12,099 nt of DNA from Desulfobacula sp. (GTDB taxonomy: Bacteria; Desulfobacterota; Desulfobacteria; Desulfobacterales; Desulfobacteraceae): positions 1 through 12,099 of the forward strand of contig JABIYQ010000516.1 in assembly GCA_018702715.1 (NCBI GenBank), given 5' to 3'. Positions within the stretch are counted from its first letter, which is position 1, and the number at the start of each line of letters is the position of its first letter. The position numbers and the translations under genes were made by a program. Below the pieces are notes generated by a model that worked only from the letters and a program-made list of their open reading frames with translations, was not told the origin of the DNA and did no database searches. Below are positions 1-7,865 of the stretch, piece by piece.

Positions 1-453
1 CAGGGCGGCAACAAATTCAATTTCACGATTTTTAAAAAGTCTCTGGGTTTTTGAAAGCAGTCTTAAGACCCCTTTGATCTCTTCTTTCATGATAATAGGA
101 GCCACCAGAATACTTTTTATTCCTTCTTTGCCAATGGCTTTTTTATGCTGAATATGAGGATATGAGAGAGCATCGGGTATGGCCACAGGTATTCCTGCCA
201 GAGCTTTTATGACACTCAATTCTGCATCTATTGGACCGCGGTTGAGATATTCCCGGCTAAGGCCAAAGGAAGCTTTCAATATTAGTTTTTCCCCTGCTGC
301 ATCCAGCAATCTTATGGTTGCCGCATCAACTCCTATAACCTTTGGTACTTCCTGCACAATCACATCCAGAACTTTTTCTACATCAAGCGTAGATGTGATC
401 ATTTTTGTCACCTTCTGAAAAAGGTGAAGAAACTCTATTGTTTTATCTGCCAT
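1..453 (-). CDS. GAF-domain protein, N-terminal part (runs off left edge)
   Basis: The reading frame is open from an ATG at 453 down to base 1 (151 codons), so the C-terminus is missing. The visible part begins MADKTIEFLHLF, has a helical stretch (about residues 1-30), then a typical GAF sensor fold: VIVQEVPKVIGVDAATIRLL, LILKASFGLSREYL, and near the end SILVAPIIMKEEIKGVLRLL. GAF domains bind small ligands or serve as dimerisation and sensor modules. What follows here (kinase, sigma-54 activator, cyclase, or nothing) cannot be seen. The start is fixed because an in-frame TAG lies 3 bases upstream of the ATG; no convincing Shine-Dalgarno sequence precedes it. It lies 29 bases after the phosphatase-fusion stop on the same strand, so it is probably the third gene of that operon. 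Confidence 0.82.
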   Translation of the reverse strand, partial: MADKTIEFLHLFQKVTKMITSTLDVEKVLDVIVQEVPKVIGVDAATIRLLDAAGEKLILKASFGLSREYLNRGPIDAELSVIKALAGIPVAIPDALSYPHIQHKKAIGKEGIKSILVAPIIMKEEIKGVLRLLSKTQRLFKNREIEFVAAL

Positions 454-482
454 ATTCTACCATATCGTTTTTGTAAGCCGGT

Positions 483-1487
483 TCAGTACTTTGAATTCTT
501 TTTTTCAATGTCAGACATATAATTAAAATATTTTTGAACAAATTTTCCAGAGACGGTATCTGCAACAGAAAATAGAAAAGCAATATCCGGCATAAATTGT
601 CCTGAAAAGGCCAGGAATACAGTTTGTGAAAGTTCAAAAAGCATATCCTTTATTTCATGTCTATCCGAGGGAAACTCAATGACTCCATAAACCCTGCACC
701 TTGCCGGTCTTATCTCATAGACCTGACATCCTGAACCATCATTAAACGGACATAACCCACCTTCTTTTTTATACGTTTCAACAGCCCTTTTTATCATTAT
801 TTCTCTTTGACCTGATGTAAAGAGCTTGTTCATTTTAGAGTGCAGATAAATGACTTCTATGAGTTGGAGATCAAACCTTTGGGAACAACATTTGTTCATT
901 ACTTTCCCGCATTGGACATGACCCTCTTTGGATTGGATTTTAACTTCTTTATCAATATTTTTGATCAAGTCTTCATAATCAGAAAAAAAACGGCTTAAAT
1001 CGACTCTGTTTTTAATCTCTAAAGAGGGCTCCCTGATTTTCAGGACACCTGATTTTTTCCCATATTTTTTTAATAATTTCCACTGACTGTAATTTGAGGG
1101 ATTTGCATTTGAGGACTTTAATTGTTTTGAAGCAGCTTTTAGGGTAAGGCCCTTTCGAATCATGTAGGAAGTGACAAAGGTTCCAGTTCGCCCAATCCCG
1201 TGCCGGCAATGAATCAGTACTTTTTTCCCAAGATATATGGCCTCATCAAGCCAGGCAAGCGCTTTTTCCATATCTTCAATTTTAGGGATATCCTCATCCC
1301 ATATTGGAAGATAATATACTTCAAACCCGTAAGATGCTTCAAGATCATGAAGATCGCTGAATTCAGCACAAAGATTCACAATTCCATCAATCCCCTGGGT
1401 TTTTATGGTATCTAATTCTGTATAAGACATGGGGGCATACCCCACAGCAATACTTTCCGTGATCCATGTTATGGGATACTGGGACAT
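483..1487 (-). CDS. Dual-specificity phosphatase fused to a YkgJ-like cysteine-cluster domain
   Basis: A 334-residue protein of two modules. Residues about 1-150 are a cysteine-based dual-specificity/tyrosine phosphatase with the P-loop HCRHGIGRTG (Cys94, Arg100) and a candidate general-acid Asp in WDEDIP (64-66). Residues about 185-320 resemble the YkgJ family (putative metal or Fe-S chelating): Cys193, Cys200-Cys201, Cys246, Cys254, and the diagnostic RPARC ending at Cys264. The start at 1487 is preferred over an in-frame ATG at 1538, because AAAGGAG sits 5 bases upstream of 1487 whereas 1538 would overlap the previous gene. With this start, 16 bases separate it from the PPDK-like gene, so the two are probably co-transcribed and translationally close. 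Expected activity is removal of phosphate from protein or another phospho-substrate in the cytoplasm; the substrate is unknown. The fusion could couple phosphatase activity to metal or redox state, but that is inference. Confidence 0.88.
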   Translation of the reverse strand: MSQYPITWITESIAVGYAPMSYTELDTIKTQGIDGIVNLCAEFSDLHDLEASYGFEVYYLPIWDEDIPKIEDMEKALAWLDEAIYLGKKVLIHCRHGIGRTGTFVTSYMIRKGLTLKAASKQLKSSNANPSNYSQWKLLKKYGKKSGVLKIREPSLEIKNRVDLSRFFSDYEDLIKNIDKEVKIQSKEGHVQCGKVMNKCCSQRFDLQLIEVIYLHSKMNKLFTSGQREIMIKRAVETYKKEGGLCPFNDGSGCQVYEIRPARCRVYGVIEFPSDRHEIKDMLFELSQTVFLAFSGQFMPDIAFLFSVADTVSGKFVQKYFNYMSDIEKKNSKY

Positions 1488-1503
1488 CGGGTCTCCTTTA
1501 GCA

Positions 1504-4071
1504 TCATCCTTTTTCCTCAACAGCCGACCTGAAATCATACCGCCCGTTCATAAAATCATCAATCATCAATTCTAATTGAGTGTTCTCTTTAAGATACATA
1601 TCCATGAGTTTTGTGGCACCCAAAAGTCGCCCTATCACATCCAGTGTTTCCTCCATGGACCTTAATGTTGCATTTTTAAACTCAGCATCAACAAGATCTG
1701 ATTTAATCTCGACCATAAATCCAAGCCGGGTTAAAATTCCTTTAATAAAATTGGCCCGAAGCATCCTTCCATCCGGGTTTCCACCACCACCGGAAAACCT
1801 GAAAAGAATATAATTATCCTCTTTTATAGAAGAGCAGATCGTATCTAAAATAACAAAATGATATCCAAACCTGAAGTTTACATTCAAATACTCTTTTGAC
1901 ACAACGGCATAACTTCCGAACTGGGGTGAATCAGCACTGATAATGCCTCCGGCCATGACAATTCTGTCATACTCCTCCCAGTCAAAATGGGAGGTTTCAG
2001 ACCAGGATATGCCGGGATGTGAAAGTCCTTTTAATAAGGCTTTCATGGGAATACAGGTAATATCTTCCGATTTTAAAATATCATTTTCCTTTTGAACTTG
2101 TTTTATTCCTGAGCCCACATCAAGGATATAAAAAAGCATGGGGATATTGGAGATAAGTTTTTTTGCCCCTTTTTTCCGGCTGCCTTTTCGATTGCCGGAC
2201 AAAAACATTTCTTTTACAGCCATTTCATGGGTAAACCTGATAATATCATGAAGAGATCGACATGCTTCCGGCACAAAAGAGCGGGCATTTGGGTCTGTGA
2301 GTTTTAATTTGGCTGAAAAATTAATCACATACCGCAGTTTTGTCATAAAAGAACTGTCTTGAAAAAAATCCTCCCTGGGTGCTGATCTTTTTATCAGAGA
2401 GTTAACGATTCCTTCGTAGACCATGCAATTGTCAGCATCAACAGTTACCTGGCTTCCCGAAACCAAGGCATCAAAACCATGACTGACATTTACAATGGCC
2501 GGAACTCCAAATTCCCTGGCAATGGATGAAAAATGGCTGGCACGGCTTCCTGTTTCAATAATAATGGCAGACATATGATGAATTGCCTTAACCAATTGTG
2601 GGGGGGCCTGTTTAACAACAACAACTGATCCTTTGGGAATAAGGGGAAGTTGGGAAAGTTGTTCAAGCCTGTAAACGATGCCTGACCCAATACCCTGACA
2701 TACGGTTTCTCCTTTGGAACAAAGTATATTATTGGGGATAGACAATGTCTTTTCCGAGATGTCCTGAATTTTGGCCGGATGAATGTTCAAAGGCCTTGAC
2801 TGGAGGACAAAAAGTCTGCCCCTTTTATCCTGACACCATTCAATATCCTGGGGTTCATTAAAATGAGTCTCAAGTAAAACACCCCATCTGGCAAGGGTTA
2901 AAGCAGATGCCTCATCAAGGGAAAGTTGATCTTTTGTCTGCGAATCTGTTTGAACCGTGCGGGTTGAAAGACCCGGTTCTAAAATAGTTTGGTTTTTTTT
3001 GGCACTTGTTTTAGTGCTCAAAATGGTATCAGGATTATTTTTTGATACCTTGATAACATCCGGAGCTACTCCTCCGTCCACCAGCAGCTCGCCCTGACCC
3101 CAGACGGAATGGATCAATAAATTTTGGGACTTTGAGTTTTCTAAATCCTTTGTATACATGACGCCGGATGCTTTTGAGTCAACCATTTCAAGGACCAGAA
3201 CAGCCATGGGAGTCTCGCTGTCCAATATCCCCTGATTGACCCTGTAATAGAGTGCCTGTGAAGAATATTTGCCGGCAATAACCTGTTTGTATCCGTTTAA
3301 GATATCCTCTTTTTTTACATTTAAAAGTGTTTGATACTGGCCGGCAAAAGAGGCTTTGCCATCCTCTTTAACAGCGCTGCTTCGAAGCGCAACCCTGAAG
3401 TCTTTTTTGACATGCCCAAGATCGTTTAAGGCATTTGTTACAGCTATATCAATATCTTCGGGTACAACAGCATTTATTATTAATTGTTCAATTTGCTTTG
3501 CCGTTTGTTCCAAAGATGTGGACGTGTTGATATCAAGATCAGATAAGAGTTTATTAATAGATTTTTGTAAATTATTGGTTTCCAGAAAATAATGAAAAGC
3601 ATTGGTTGTGATAACAAATCCAATGGGTATTGGCAGGGCAAGTTCCTGTGTCAGATGGAATAAGGAGAATGCTTTTTTACCTGTAATGGTTTCATTAAAA
3701 GATTCATCAGTGTCAAACCCGATGGTAAATGGTGGTGAAAAATCAAACGCCGGCGGAGCAAGCATGAACCGGTTATAAAAATCAAATTTTTTAAAATAAT
3801 CTTTTAAGCTCCAATTGCTTGATGGACACATTTTTAAAAGCTCATCAACCATTTTTGAAACAGAGTGCCCAAGGTGTTCATATGTTGTGACAACGGCCTG
3901 AAAATCATGTTTTTTTTGACTATAATACATGTCTTCCAGGGTTGCCATATACTCATGTGCAGCCTTGTCATGTTCCAGCAATGCTTTAAAGGATTCATAT
4001 TTTTCCCTTAAAACGGTTCCCGGAGAAAACACCTGAAATGTCCAGTATCTGAATAAATTCTTAATCAGCAT
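1504..4071 (-). CDS. PEP-synthase/PPDK-like phosphotransferase with unusual C-terminal domain
   Basis: An 855-residue cytoplasmic protein. Residues 1-120 are a helical extension without a recognised fold. Residues about 120-430 are a PPDK N-terminal ATP-grasp domain: GKKAFSLFHL, LRSSAVKEDGKASFAGQYQT (228-248), and the end motif IEWCQDKRGRLFVLQSRPL with Glu411 and Arg426. Residues about 465-555 are the PEP-utiliser swivel domain with the phospho-accepting His513 in ETGSRASHFSSIAREFGVPA. The last 290 residues do not resemble the PEP/pyruvate TIM barrel that completes PEP synthase or PPDK; they contain a motif RFSGGGGNPDGR (758-769) followed by RANFIKGILTRLGFMV. The protein can therefore probably phosphorylate its own histidine from ATP, but the acceptor is unknown, as in rifampin phosphotransferase-type variants. 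AGAAGG lies 9 bases before the ATG. It is the first gene of the minus-strand set and directly precedes a phosphatase, which suggests opposing activities on a shared substrate (inference). Confidence 0.87.
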   Translation of the reverse strand: MLIKNLFRYWTFQVFSPGTVLREKYESFKALLEHDKAAHEYMATLEDMYYSQKKHDFQAVVTTYEHLGHSVSKMVDELLKMCPSSNWSLKDYFKKFDFYNRFMLAPPAFDFSPPFTIGFDTDESFNETITGKKAFSLFHLTQELALPIPIGFVITTNAFHYFLETNNLQKSINKLLSDLDINTSTSLEQTAKQIEQLIINAVVPEDIDIAVTNALNDLGHVKKDFRVALRSSAVKEDGKASFAGQYQTLLNVKKEDILNGYKQVIAGKYSSQALYYRVNQGILDSETPMAVLVLEMVDSKASGVMYTKDLENSKSQNLLIHSVWGQGELLVDGGVAPDVIKVSKNNPDTILSTKTSAKKNQTILEPGLSTRTVQTDSQTKDQLSLDEASALTLARWGVLLETHFNEPQDIEWCQDKRGRLFVLQSRPLNIHPAKIQDISEKTLSIPNNILCSKGETVCQGIGSGIVYRLEQLSQLPLIPKGSVVVVKQAPPQLVKAIHHMSAIIIETGSRASHFSSIAREFGVPAIVNVSHGFDALVSGSQVTVDADNCMVYEGIVNSLIKRSAPREDFFQDSSFMTKLRYVINFSAKLKLTDPNARSFVPEACRSLHDIIRFTHEMAVKEMFLSGNRKGSRKKGAKKLISNIPMLFYILDVGSGIKQVQKENDILKSEDITCIPMKALLKGLSHPGISWSETSHFDWEEYDRIVMAGGIISADSPQFGSYAVVSKEYLNVNFRFGYHFVILDTICSSIKEDNYILFRFSGGGGNPDGRMLRANFIKGILTRLGFMVEIKSDLVDAEFKNATLRSMEETLDVIGRLLGATKLMDMYLKENTQLELMIDDFMNGRYDFRSAVEEKG

Positions 4072-4404
4072 GTTCTATACCTTCTACTTTTTTATGGGCA
4101 AAAAAATGAGCCGGGTTATTTATGCAGCATTAAAATCGCATGCAAAACTTCTTTTGCAAAAATCTGCTGAAAATTTTTTGCTTGTTATCCTTAAAAGATA
4201 ATATCAGGTAACTATAATAACGTGACATATTATTAAGGTCAAACTTTATTATATCTTTGTCCATGGCAAAAGCCTTGTTGGGAAAGCTCCCTATACAAAA
4301 GAAGAGAATCAAATTTTTTAATGGCTTTCATATTATGAATGCTTGAAAATTTTCATTTTTTATTAATATCATTCTTTAAAAACATTTTTCTCTTCTTTAA
4401 AGTC

Positions 4405-4439
4405 GCAATAAAAATATTGCGTTGCATGGTTTTTATTGC
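4405..4439. promoter_or_regulatory. Tandem 16-bp palindromic sites, candidate upstream activator sites
   Basis: Two 16-bp elements 19 bases apart start to start. Site one at 4405-4420 is the perfect palindrome GCAATA-AAAA-TATTGC. Site two at 4424-4439 is GCATGG-TTTT-TATTGC, sharing the outer GCA...TGC and the TATTGC half. The outer arms also form an 11-bp inverted repeat (4404-4414 with 4430-4440), so a hairpin reading is possible. The same pair at the same pitch occurs at 9189-9223 before another Mo/W-related operon. Position, 109 bases upstream of a -24/-12-like element, fits an enhancer-binding protein site. Confidence 0.55.
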
Positions 4440-4546
4440 GCTTTTATCATAACTCTTTTTTTTATCCTGACCCCACATTTTTGATACCTCTAACATTGGT
4501 CCCGCTTTAAAAGCATTTTTTTTTATTTTCAAATAAGGATCATACC

Positions 4547-4562
4547 TGGCATGATTCTGGCT
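4547..4562 (+). promoter_or_regulatory. Sigma-54-like -24/-12 promoter for the molybdopterin oxidoreductase
   Basis: TGGCATG-ATTC-TGGCT shows the invariant GG (4548-4549) and GC (4560-4561) separated by exactly ten bases, as in the sigma-54 consensus TGGCAC-N5-TTGC. The -12 box has TGGC for TTGC and the -24 box has CATG for CACG. Transcription would begin near 4573, giving a leader of about 40 bases before the ATG at 4613. The near-identical element before the ferredoxin gene raises confidence. Confidence 0.5.
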
Positions 4563-4612
4563 ACAAGTAGGGGTTGACAGAGAATAGTAATTTTTTATTA
4601 AGGAGAGCAAAT

Positions 4613-6700
4613 ATGACAAATAGTTCTGTTTTAACTGTTTGCGGCATGTGCACGGTGCGCTGCCCAATAAAAGTGCAGGTTAAAAATGGACAGGTATCCT
4701 TTATCGAGGGTAATCCCCATGTTCCTGCAATGAAAGGGGCTGTCTGTCCCAGAGGTGCGGCCGGTACAGGTCTGCTATATGATAATGAACGGCCCCAGAC
4801 ACCACTGATCCGGGTAGGAGAGCGTGGAGAGGGTAAATGGCGTAAAGCATCCTGGGATGAAGCATTTGATTATGTGGCTGAACGTCTGGGACAGGTCAAA
4901 GAAGAATATGGTGCAAGGGCTATTTCCCTTTCAGACCGGGGAGGTCCTTTCAGGGATTTTCACCGGGCATTTCTGCGGGGTCTTGGAAGCCCCAATTATA
5001 TTAACCACGATTCTTCCTGTGCCCGAAATGTCCAGCATGCAGCTTTGTCTCTGACGGGAAAGGGCCGCAAGGCAGTGGCTTATGATTTTAAGAACAGTAA
5101 GCATGTGGTTCTCCAGCTTAGAAATATTTTTGAGTCTGTAAATGTCCAGGAAGTCAATAATCTCATGGATGCCATGGAAAAAGGATGCAAACTCAGTGTC
5201 ATTGATATTCGTTCCAACATATCTGCCTCCAAGGCCCATAATTTTATGAAGATCCGTCCTGGAACCGATTATGCATTTAACCTTGCTGTGATAAACGAGA
5301 TCATCAGTAAACGATTCTTTGATAAAAAATTTGAAAACCAATATATTGAAGGATTCAAAGAACTGGAACAATTTGTGGAAGTCTATACGCCTGAATGGTC
5401 TGAAAAAGAAACGGGTATACCCGCAGACCAATTACGCAATTTTGTCAAGCAATTGGCAGAGGCCGCACCGTCTGTGATCTGGCATCCGGGATGGATGGTA
5501 GCAAGATATACTGACTCTTTTTATGTTTGCCGCACGATTTATATCATCAATGCCCTGATGGGATCCTATGGTGTAAAAGGTGGACTTCCTTTTGTGAGCA
5601 AACCCGGTGATGTTGGCCGCAAAGGCTTGAAAAAATTTATGGATCTTTATCCAAAACCCGAAGAAAAACGAGCAGACGGCGTTGGCTGGAAATACAAGCA
5701 TTTTCAGGAAGGCCCGGGCCTGGCCCATCTGCTTTTTGAAGCAATGGAAAAAGAAGATCCTTATCCTGTAAAAGCCTACATTGCGTTCCGGCACGACCCT
5801 CTTATGGGGTTTCCTGAACCGGAACGACTAAAAAAAATGTGGGAAAACCTTGATCTTCTGGTTTCCGTAACCTTTAGCTGGTCTGATACTGCATGGCATT
5901 CAGATGTGGTCCTACCCATGTCAACATATCTTGAAAGAGAAAGTGTTATTGCCACGAAAAATGCTTTGAAACCGCAATTTTTCATGCGTAAAAGGACTGT
6001 GGAACCCTGTTATGATACCAAAGCCGACTGGGAGATTTTTTCCGGGCTTGCCAAACGCATGGGTCTTCCTGAACTGGTCTTTGAAACTGCTGAAGATCTC
6101 TGGAATTTTCAACTGGAAGGAACGGGTGTGAAAATTGAACACTTTGACGCAAAGGGAATGGTTTCACTGGCTGACAAACCTGTATACCTTAACTTTGACG
6201 ACTACAAGTTTAAAACGCCCAGCGGCAAAATTGATATCATTTCGGAAAAATTTGAAGACAGCGGCATTGCTTCACTTAAACCCTATGAATCTCCTAATAA
6301 ACCCAAAAAACAAGGAGATTTCCGACTTACTTTCGGCAGGTGTGCTCTGCATACCCAGGGACACACGGTAAATAATCCCATGCTGTCGGATCAGATGTCT
6401 GAAAATGTACTCTGGATACATACGGATGAGGCCCAAAAACTGGGAATTTCAGATGGTGAAGTCGTTAATGTCACCCAGAATGATTATACGGAAACCATTA
6501 AAGCCAAAGTAACTGATTTGATTCATCCTGAGGCTGTTTTTGTTATCCATGGTTTTGGCCATCGACTGGAGGTTGAAAGTATTGCTTTTGGTAAGGGCCT
6601 GGCAGATAACAAATTCATGGCAGGCGGTATGGACATATGGGACAAGGCAGGCGGCGGGATTGCCTATCAGGAACATTTTGTAACCGTATCCAAAGCTTAG
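4613..6700 (+). CDS. Cytoplasmic PsrA/PhsA-like molybdopterin oxidoreductase
   Basis: A 695-residue member of the DMSO-reductase superfamily. The N-terminal [4Fe-4S] motif is Cys10-x2-Cys13-x3-Cys17-x27-Cys45 followed by PRG (Arg47). Then come SWDEAFDYVAERL (80-92) and HDSSCARN, in which Cys136 is the likely Mo or W ligand (inferred from position in the polysulfide/thiosulfate reductase branch). GCKLSVIDIRSN (191-202) and the C-terminal CALHTQGHTVNNPML stretch also fit PsrA/PhsA-type enzymes and bis-MGD binding. There is no twin-arginine signal, so it should be cytoplasmic, unlike classical PsrA/PhsA. The start at 4613 is chosen because AAGGAGA lies 6 bases upstream and puts the Fe-S motif near the N-terminus; a TTG at 4574 is the upstream alternative. 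No B or C subunit gene is adjacent; a ferredoxin of the B type lies about 2.9 kb downstream. The substrate (sulfur compound, formate, aldehyde or hydroxylation/hydration chemistry) cannot be decided from sequence. Confidence 0.9.
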   Translation: MTNSSVLTVCGMCTVRCPIKVQVKNGQVSFIEGNPHVPAMKGAVCPRGAAGTGLLYDNERPQTPLIRVGERGEGKWRKASWDEAFDYVAERLGQVKEEYGARAISLSDRGGPFRDFHRAFLRGLGSPNYINHDSSCARNVQHAALSLTGKGRKAVAYDFKNSKHVVLQLRNIFESVNVQEVNNLMDAMEKGCKLSVIDIRSNISASKAHNFMKIRPGTDYAFNLAVINEIISKRFFDKKFENQYIEGFKELEQFVEVYTPEWSEKETGIPADQLRNFVKQLAEAAPSVIWHPGWMVARYTDSFYVCRTIYIINALMGSYGVKGGLPFVSKPGDVGRKGLKKFMDLYPKPEEKRADGVGWKYKHFQEGPGLAHLLFEAMEKEDPYPVKAYIAFRHDPLMGFPEPERLKKMWENLDLLVSVTFSWSDTAWHSDVVLPMSTYLERESVIATKNALKPQFFMRKRTVEPCYDTKADWEIFSGLAKRMGLPELVFETAEDLWNFQLEGTGVKIEHFDAKGMVSLADKPVYLNFDDYKFKTPSGKIDIISEKFEDSGIASLKPYESPNKPKKQGDFRLTFGRCALHTQGHTVNNPMLSDQMSENVLWIHTDEAQKLGISDGEVVNVTQNDYTETIKAKVTDLIHPEAVFVIHGFGHRLEVESIAFGKGLADNKFMAGGMDIWDKAGGGIAYQEHFVTVSKA

Positions 6701-6711
6701 GCTTAAAAAAT

Positions 6712-6749
6712 AAAAAAGCCCTTTTTCAAAATCGAAAAAGGGCTTTTTT
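6712..6749. terminator. Bidirectional intrinsic terminator between convergent genes
   Basis: A perfect 16-bp inverted repeat: arms AAAAAAGCCCTTTTTC (6712-6727) and GAAAAAGGGCTTTTTT (6734-6749) with a 6-base loop. A T-run follows on the plus strand and, read from the other side, on the minus strand. It lies 11 bases after the oxidoreductase stop and 59 bases beyond the stop of the converging molybdopterin-binding gene, so it can serve both. Confidence 0.92.
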
Positions 6750-6808
6750 TATTCTTAGTGTATAGCCGAAAACCTGAATTTTTTTAATAATAGACGGGTG
6801 GGCACTCC

Positions 6809-7864
6809 TTATCCACTCTTTCCAAAAGGACAAACCGGAAATCTACAGGGGTCGCAGTTAAGACACAGGCCTCCGTGGCACAATTTTGCAAGATCCCTTT
6901 GTACGGGTTTTTCTCCGGCCATAAGTCTGGGTAGTATCAGATCAAAAATTGTTGTTTTATGGTATAGACCACAGGCAGGAAGCCCCATTATGGCAGTATT
7001 TTTATGATAGCCTAAAAGGAACATCGCACCGGGTAAAACGGCTGCCGAATAAAAAGTCTCTTCAAATCCTGAATCTTCTATCCCGGCCTTTGTCACATCG
7101 TCCGGGTCAACGGACATGCCCCCCGTTGTGATGATAATGTCCGTGTCTTTTTCCAGATAGGTTTTTATCTGCTTACTGATCATTTCATGGTCATCGGGCA
7201 GGATAACGACTTCTTCCAGTGTTGCGCCCAAGGCGGTTGTCTTTTTTTCAACAATCGCCTGAAACTTATCTTTGATAAGCCCCTTATACACCTCATTACC
7301 GGTAATGATCAGTCTTACTTTTGCCGGATTGAACAGTTTAACTGAAAATATCGGATAATGCTGCCGCGCAAATTTCACAGCTGTTTCAAGATCATTTTTC
7401 TGGATAACCAGGGGGATTGCCCTTGTTGCGGCAAGGCTGTTATTTTTTTCTACAGGACTGTTATTATGGATAGAAGCGCACATAACGTCCTGGATCATAT
7501 TAAATTCAGTAAGGGCTTCAAAATCCACTTTAAAAAGGCCGGGGTATTCTGCTCTCAATTCCAGTTTTCCTTCCCTGGGAGCACCGGAAAATGTCACACC
7601 CGGCCCTGAGAGTACGGATGCAAGTTCCATCACGGCATCATCTTCATGGACTTGATCGTCTTTTAAATCCAGGACATAAAGATTATTTTTGCCCATGCGC
7701 ATTAAACGGCATAAATCACCAGAGGTCACTTTGTGGCCTTTTTTAAATGCCGGGCCCTTAAATTCCCCTGGTATGACCTGGGTCATGTCATGAGCCAGAG
7801 TACAGCCGACTGCCTGATCAATGGGTATGGTTTTAAAAGGTATAACTTTTGTGCTCTCACACAT
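6809..7864 (-). CDS. MoeA/MoaB-like molybdopterin-binding protein with C-terminal cysteine cluster
   Basis: A 351-residue protein. The core (about 183-315) is a MoCF-biosynthesis (MoaB/MogA/MoeA) fold: RLIITGNEVYKG (184-195), the glycine/acid loop TTGGMSVDPDDVT (246-258) and a VLPGAMFLLG loop (276-285), which in this family bind molybdopterin and handle Mo insertion or adenylation. The N-terminal half (TIPIDQAVGCTLAHDMTQVIPGEFKGPAFKKGH) resembles the MoeA-type opening. Unusual is the C-terminal tail, residues 329-345, with five cysteines spaced C-x4-C-x2-C-x2-C-x4-C, a possible Fe-S or zinc site absent from standard MoeA. The start at 7864 is preferred over an ATG at 7933 lying inside the preceding gene: AAAGGAA precedes it, and it begins one base past the FmdE stop, so the two are translationally coupled. 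Likely role: cofactor maturation or Mo/W sorting for the nearby enzyme (inference). Confidence 0.85.
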   Translation of the reverse strand: MCESTKVIPFKTIPIDQAVGCTLAHDMTQVIPGEFKGPAFKKGHKVTSGDLCRLMRMGKNNLYVLDLKDDQVHEDDAVMELASVLSGPGVTFSGAPREGKLELRAEYPGLFKVDFEALTEFNMIQDVMCASIHNNSPVEKNNSLAATRAIPLVIQKNDLETAVKFARQHYPIFSVKLFNPAKVRLIITGNEVYKGLIKDKFQAIVEKKTTALGATLEEVVILPDDHEMISKQIKTYLEKDTDIIITTGGMSVDPDDVTKAGIEDSGFEETFYSAAVLPGAMFLLGYHKNTAIMGLPACGLYHKTTIFDLILPRLMAGEKPVQRDLAKLCHGGLCLNCDPCRFPVCPFGKSG

Positions 7865-7865
7865 T

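Larger units (their letters stand above)
4072..4612. other. Divergent intergenic region, no convincing gene
   Basis: About 540 AT-rich bases separate the minus-strand PPDK-like gene from the plus-strand molybdopterin oxidoreductase. The right half holds the tandem palindromes (4405-4439) and a sigma-54-like element (4547-4562), described separately. The left half (4130-4331) contains, on the minus strand, a short frame with a signal-peptide-like stretch (LILFFCIGSFPNKAFA) but no good start or Shine-Dalgarno sequence; I do not call it a gene. A sequence similar to an IHF site (CAC-N4-TTGATA, one mismatch from YAA-N4-TTGATW) lies at 4474-4486, between the palindromes and the promoter element. 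Confidence 0.6.

Noticed and set aside
1487..1538. Longer start for the phosphatase fusion (17 extra residues)
   Set aside because: It overlaps the preceding gene by 35 bases and lacks a ribosome site, while 1487 has AAAGGAG and begins just before the phosphatase domain.
4091..4115. Possible -24/-12 element (minus strand) before the PPDK-like gene, GGCTC...TTGCCC
   Set aside because: The spacing is GG-N11-GC, one base too long for sigma-54, and the boxes match poorly.
4574..4612. Upstream TTG start adding 13 residues to the molybdopterin oxidoreductase; TTGACA at 4574-4579 as a -35 box
   Set aside because: The ATG at 4613 has a strong AAGGAGA at proper distance. A sigma-70 promoter from TTGACA would put the -10 box on the Shine-Dalgarno sequence, and no -10 match is seen.
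4353..4667. 104-codon minus-strand frame overlapping the start of the molybdopterin oxidoreductase
   Set aside because: It overlaps a well-supported gene start on the other strand, is lysine-rich low-complexity sequence in the leader, and has no recognisable domain.
4931..5431. 166-codon and other minus-strand frames inside the molybdopterin oxidoreductase
   Set aside because: They are antisense shadows of a gene with clear motifs throughout and have no domain signal of their own.
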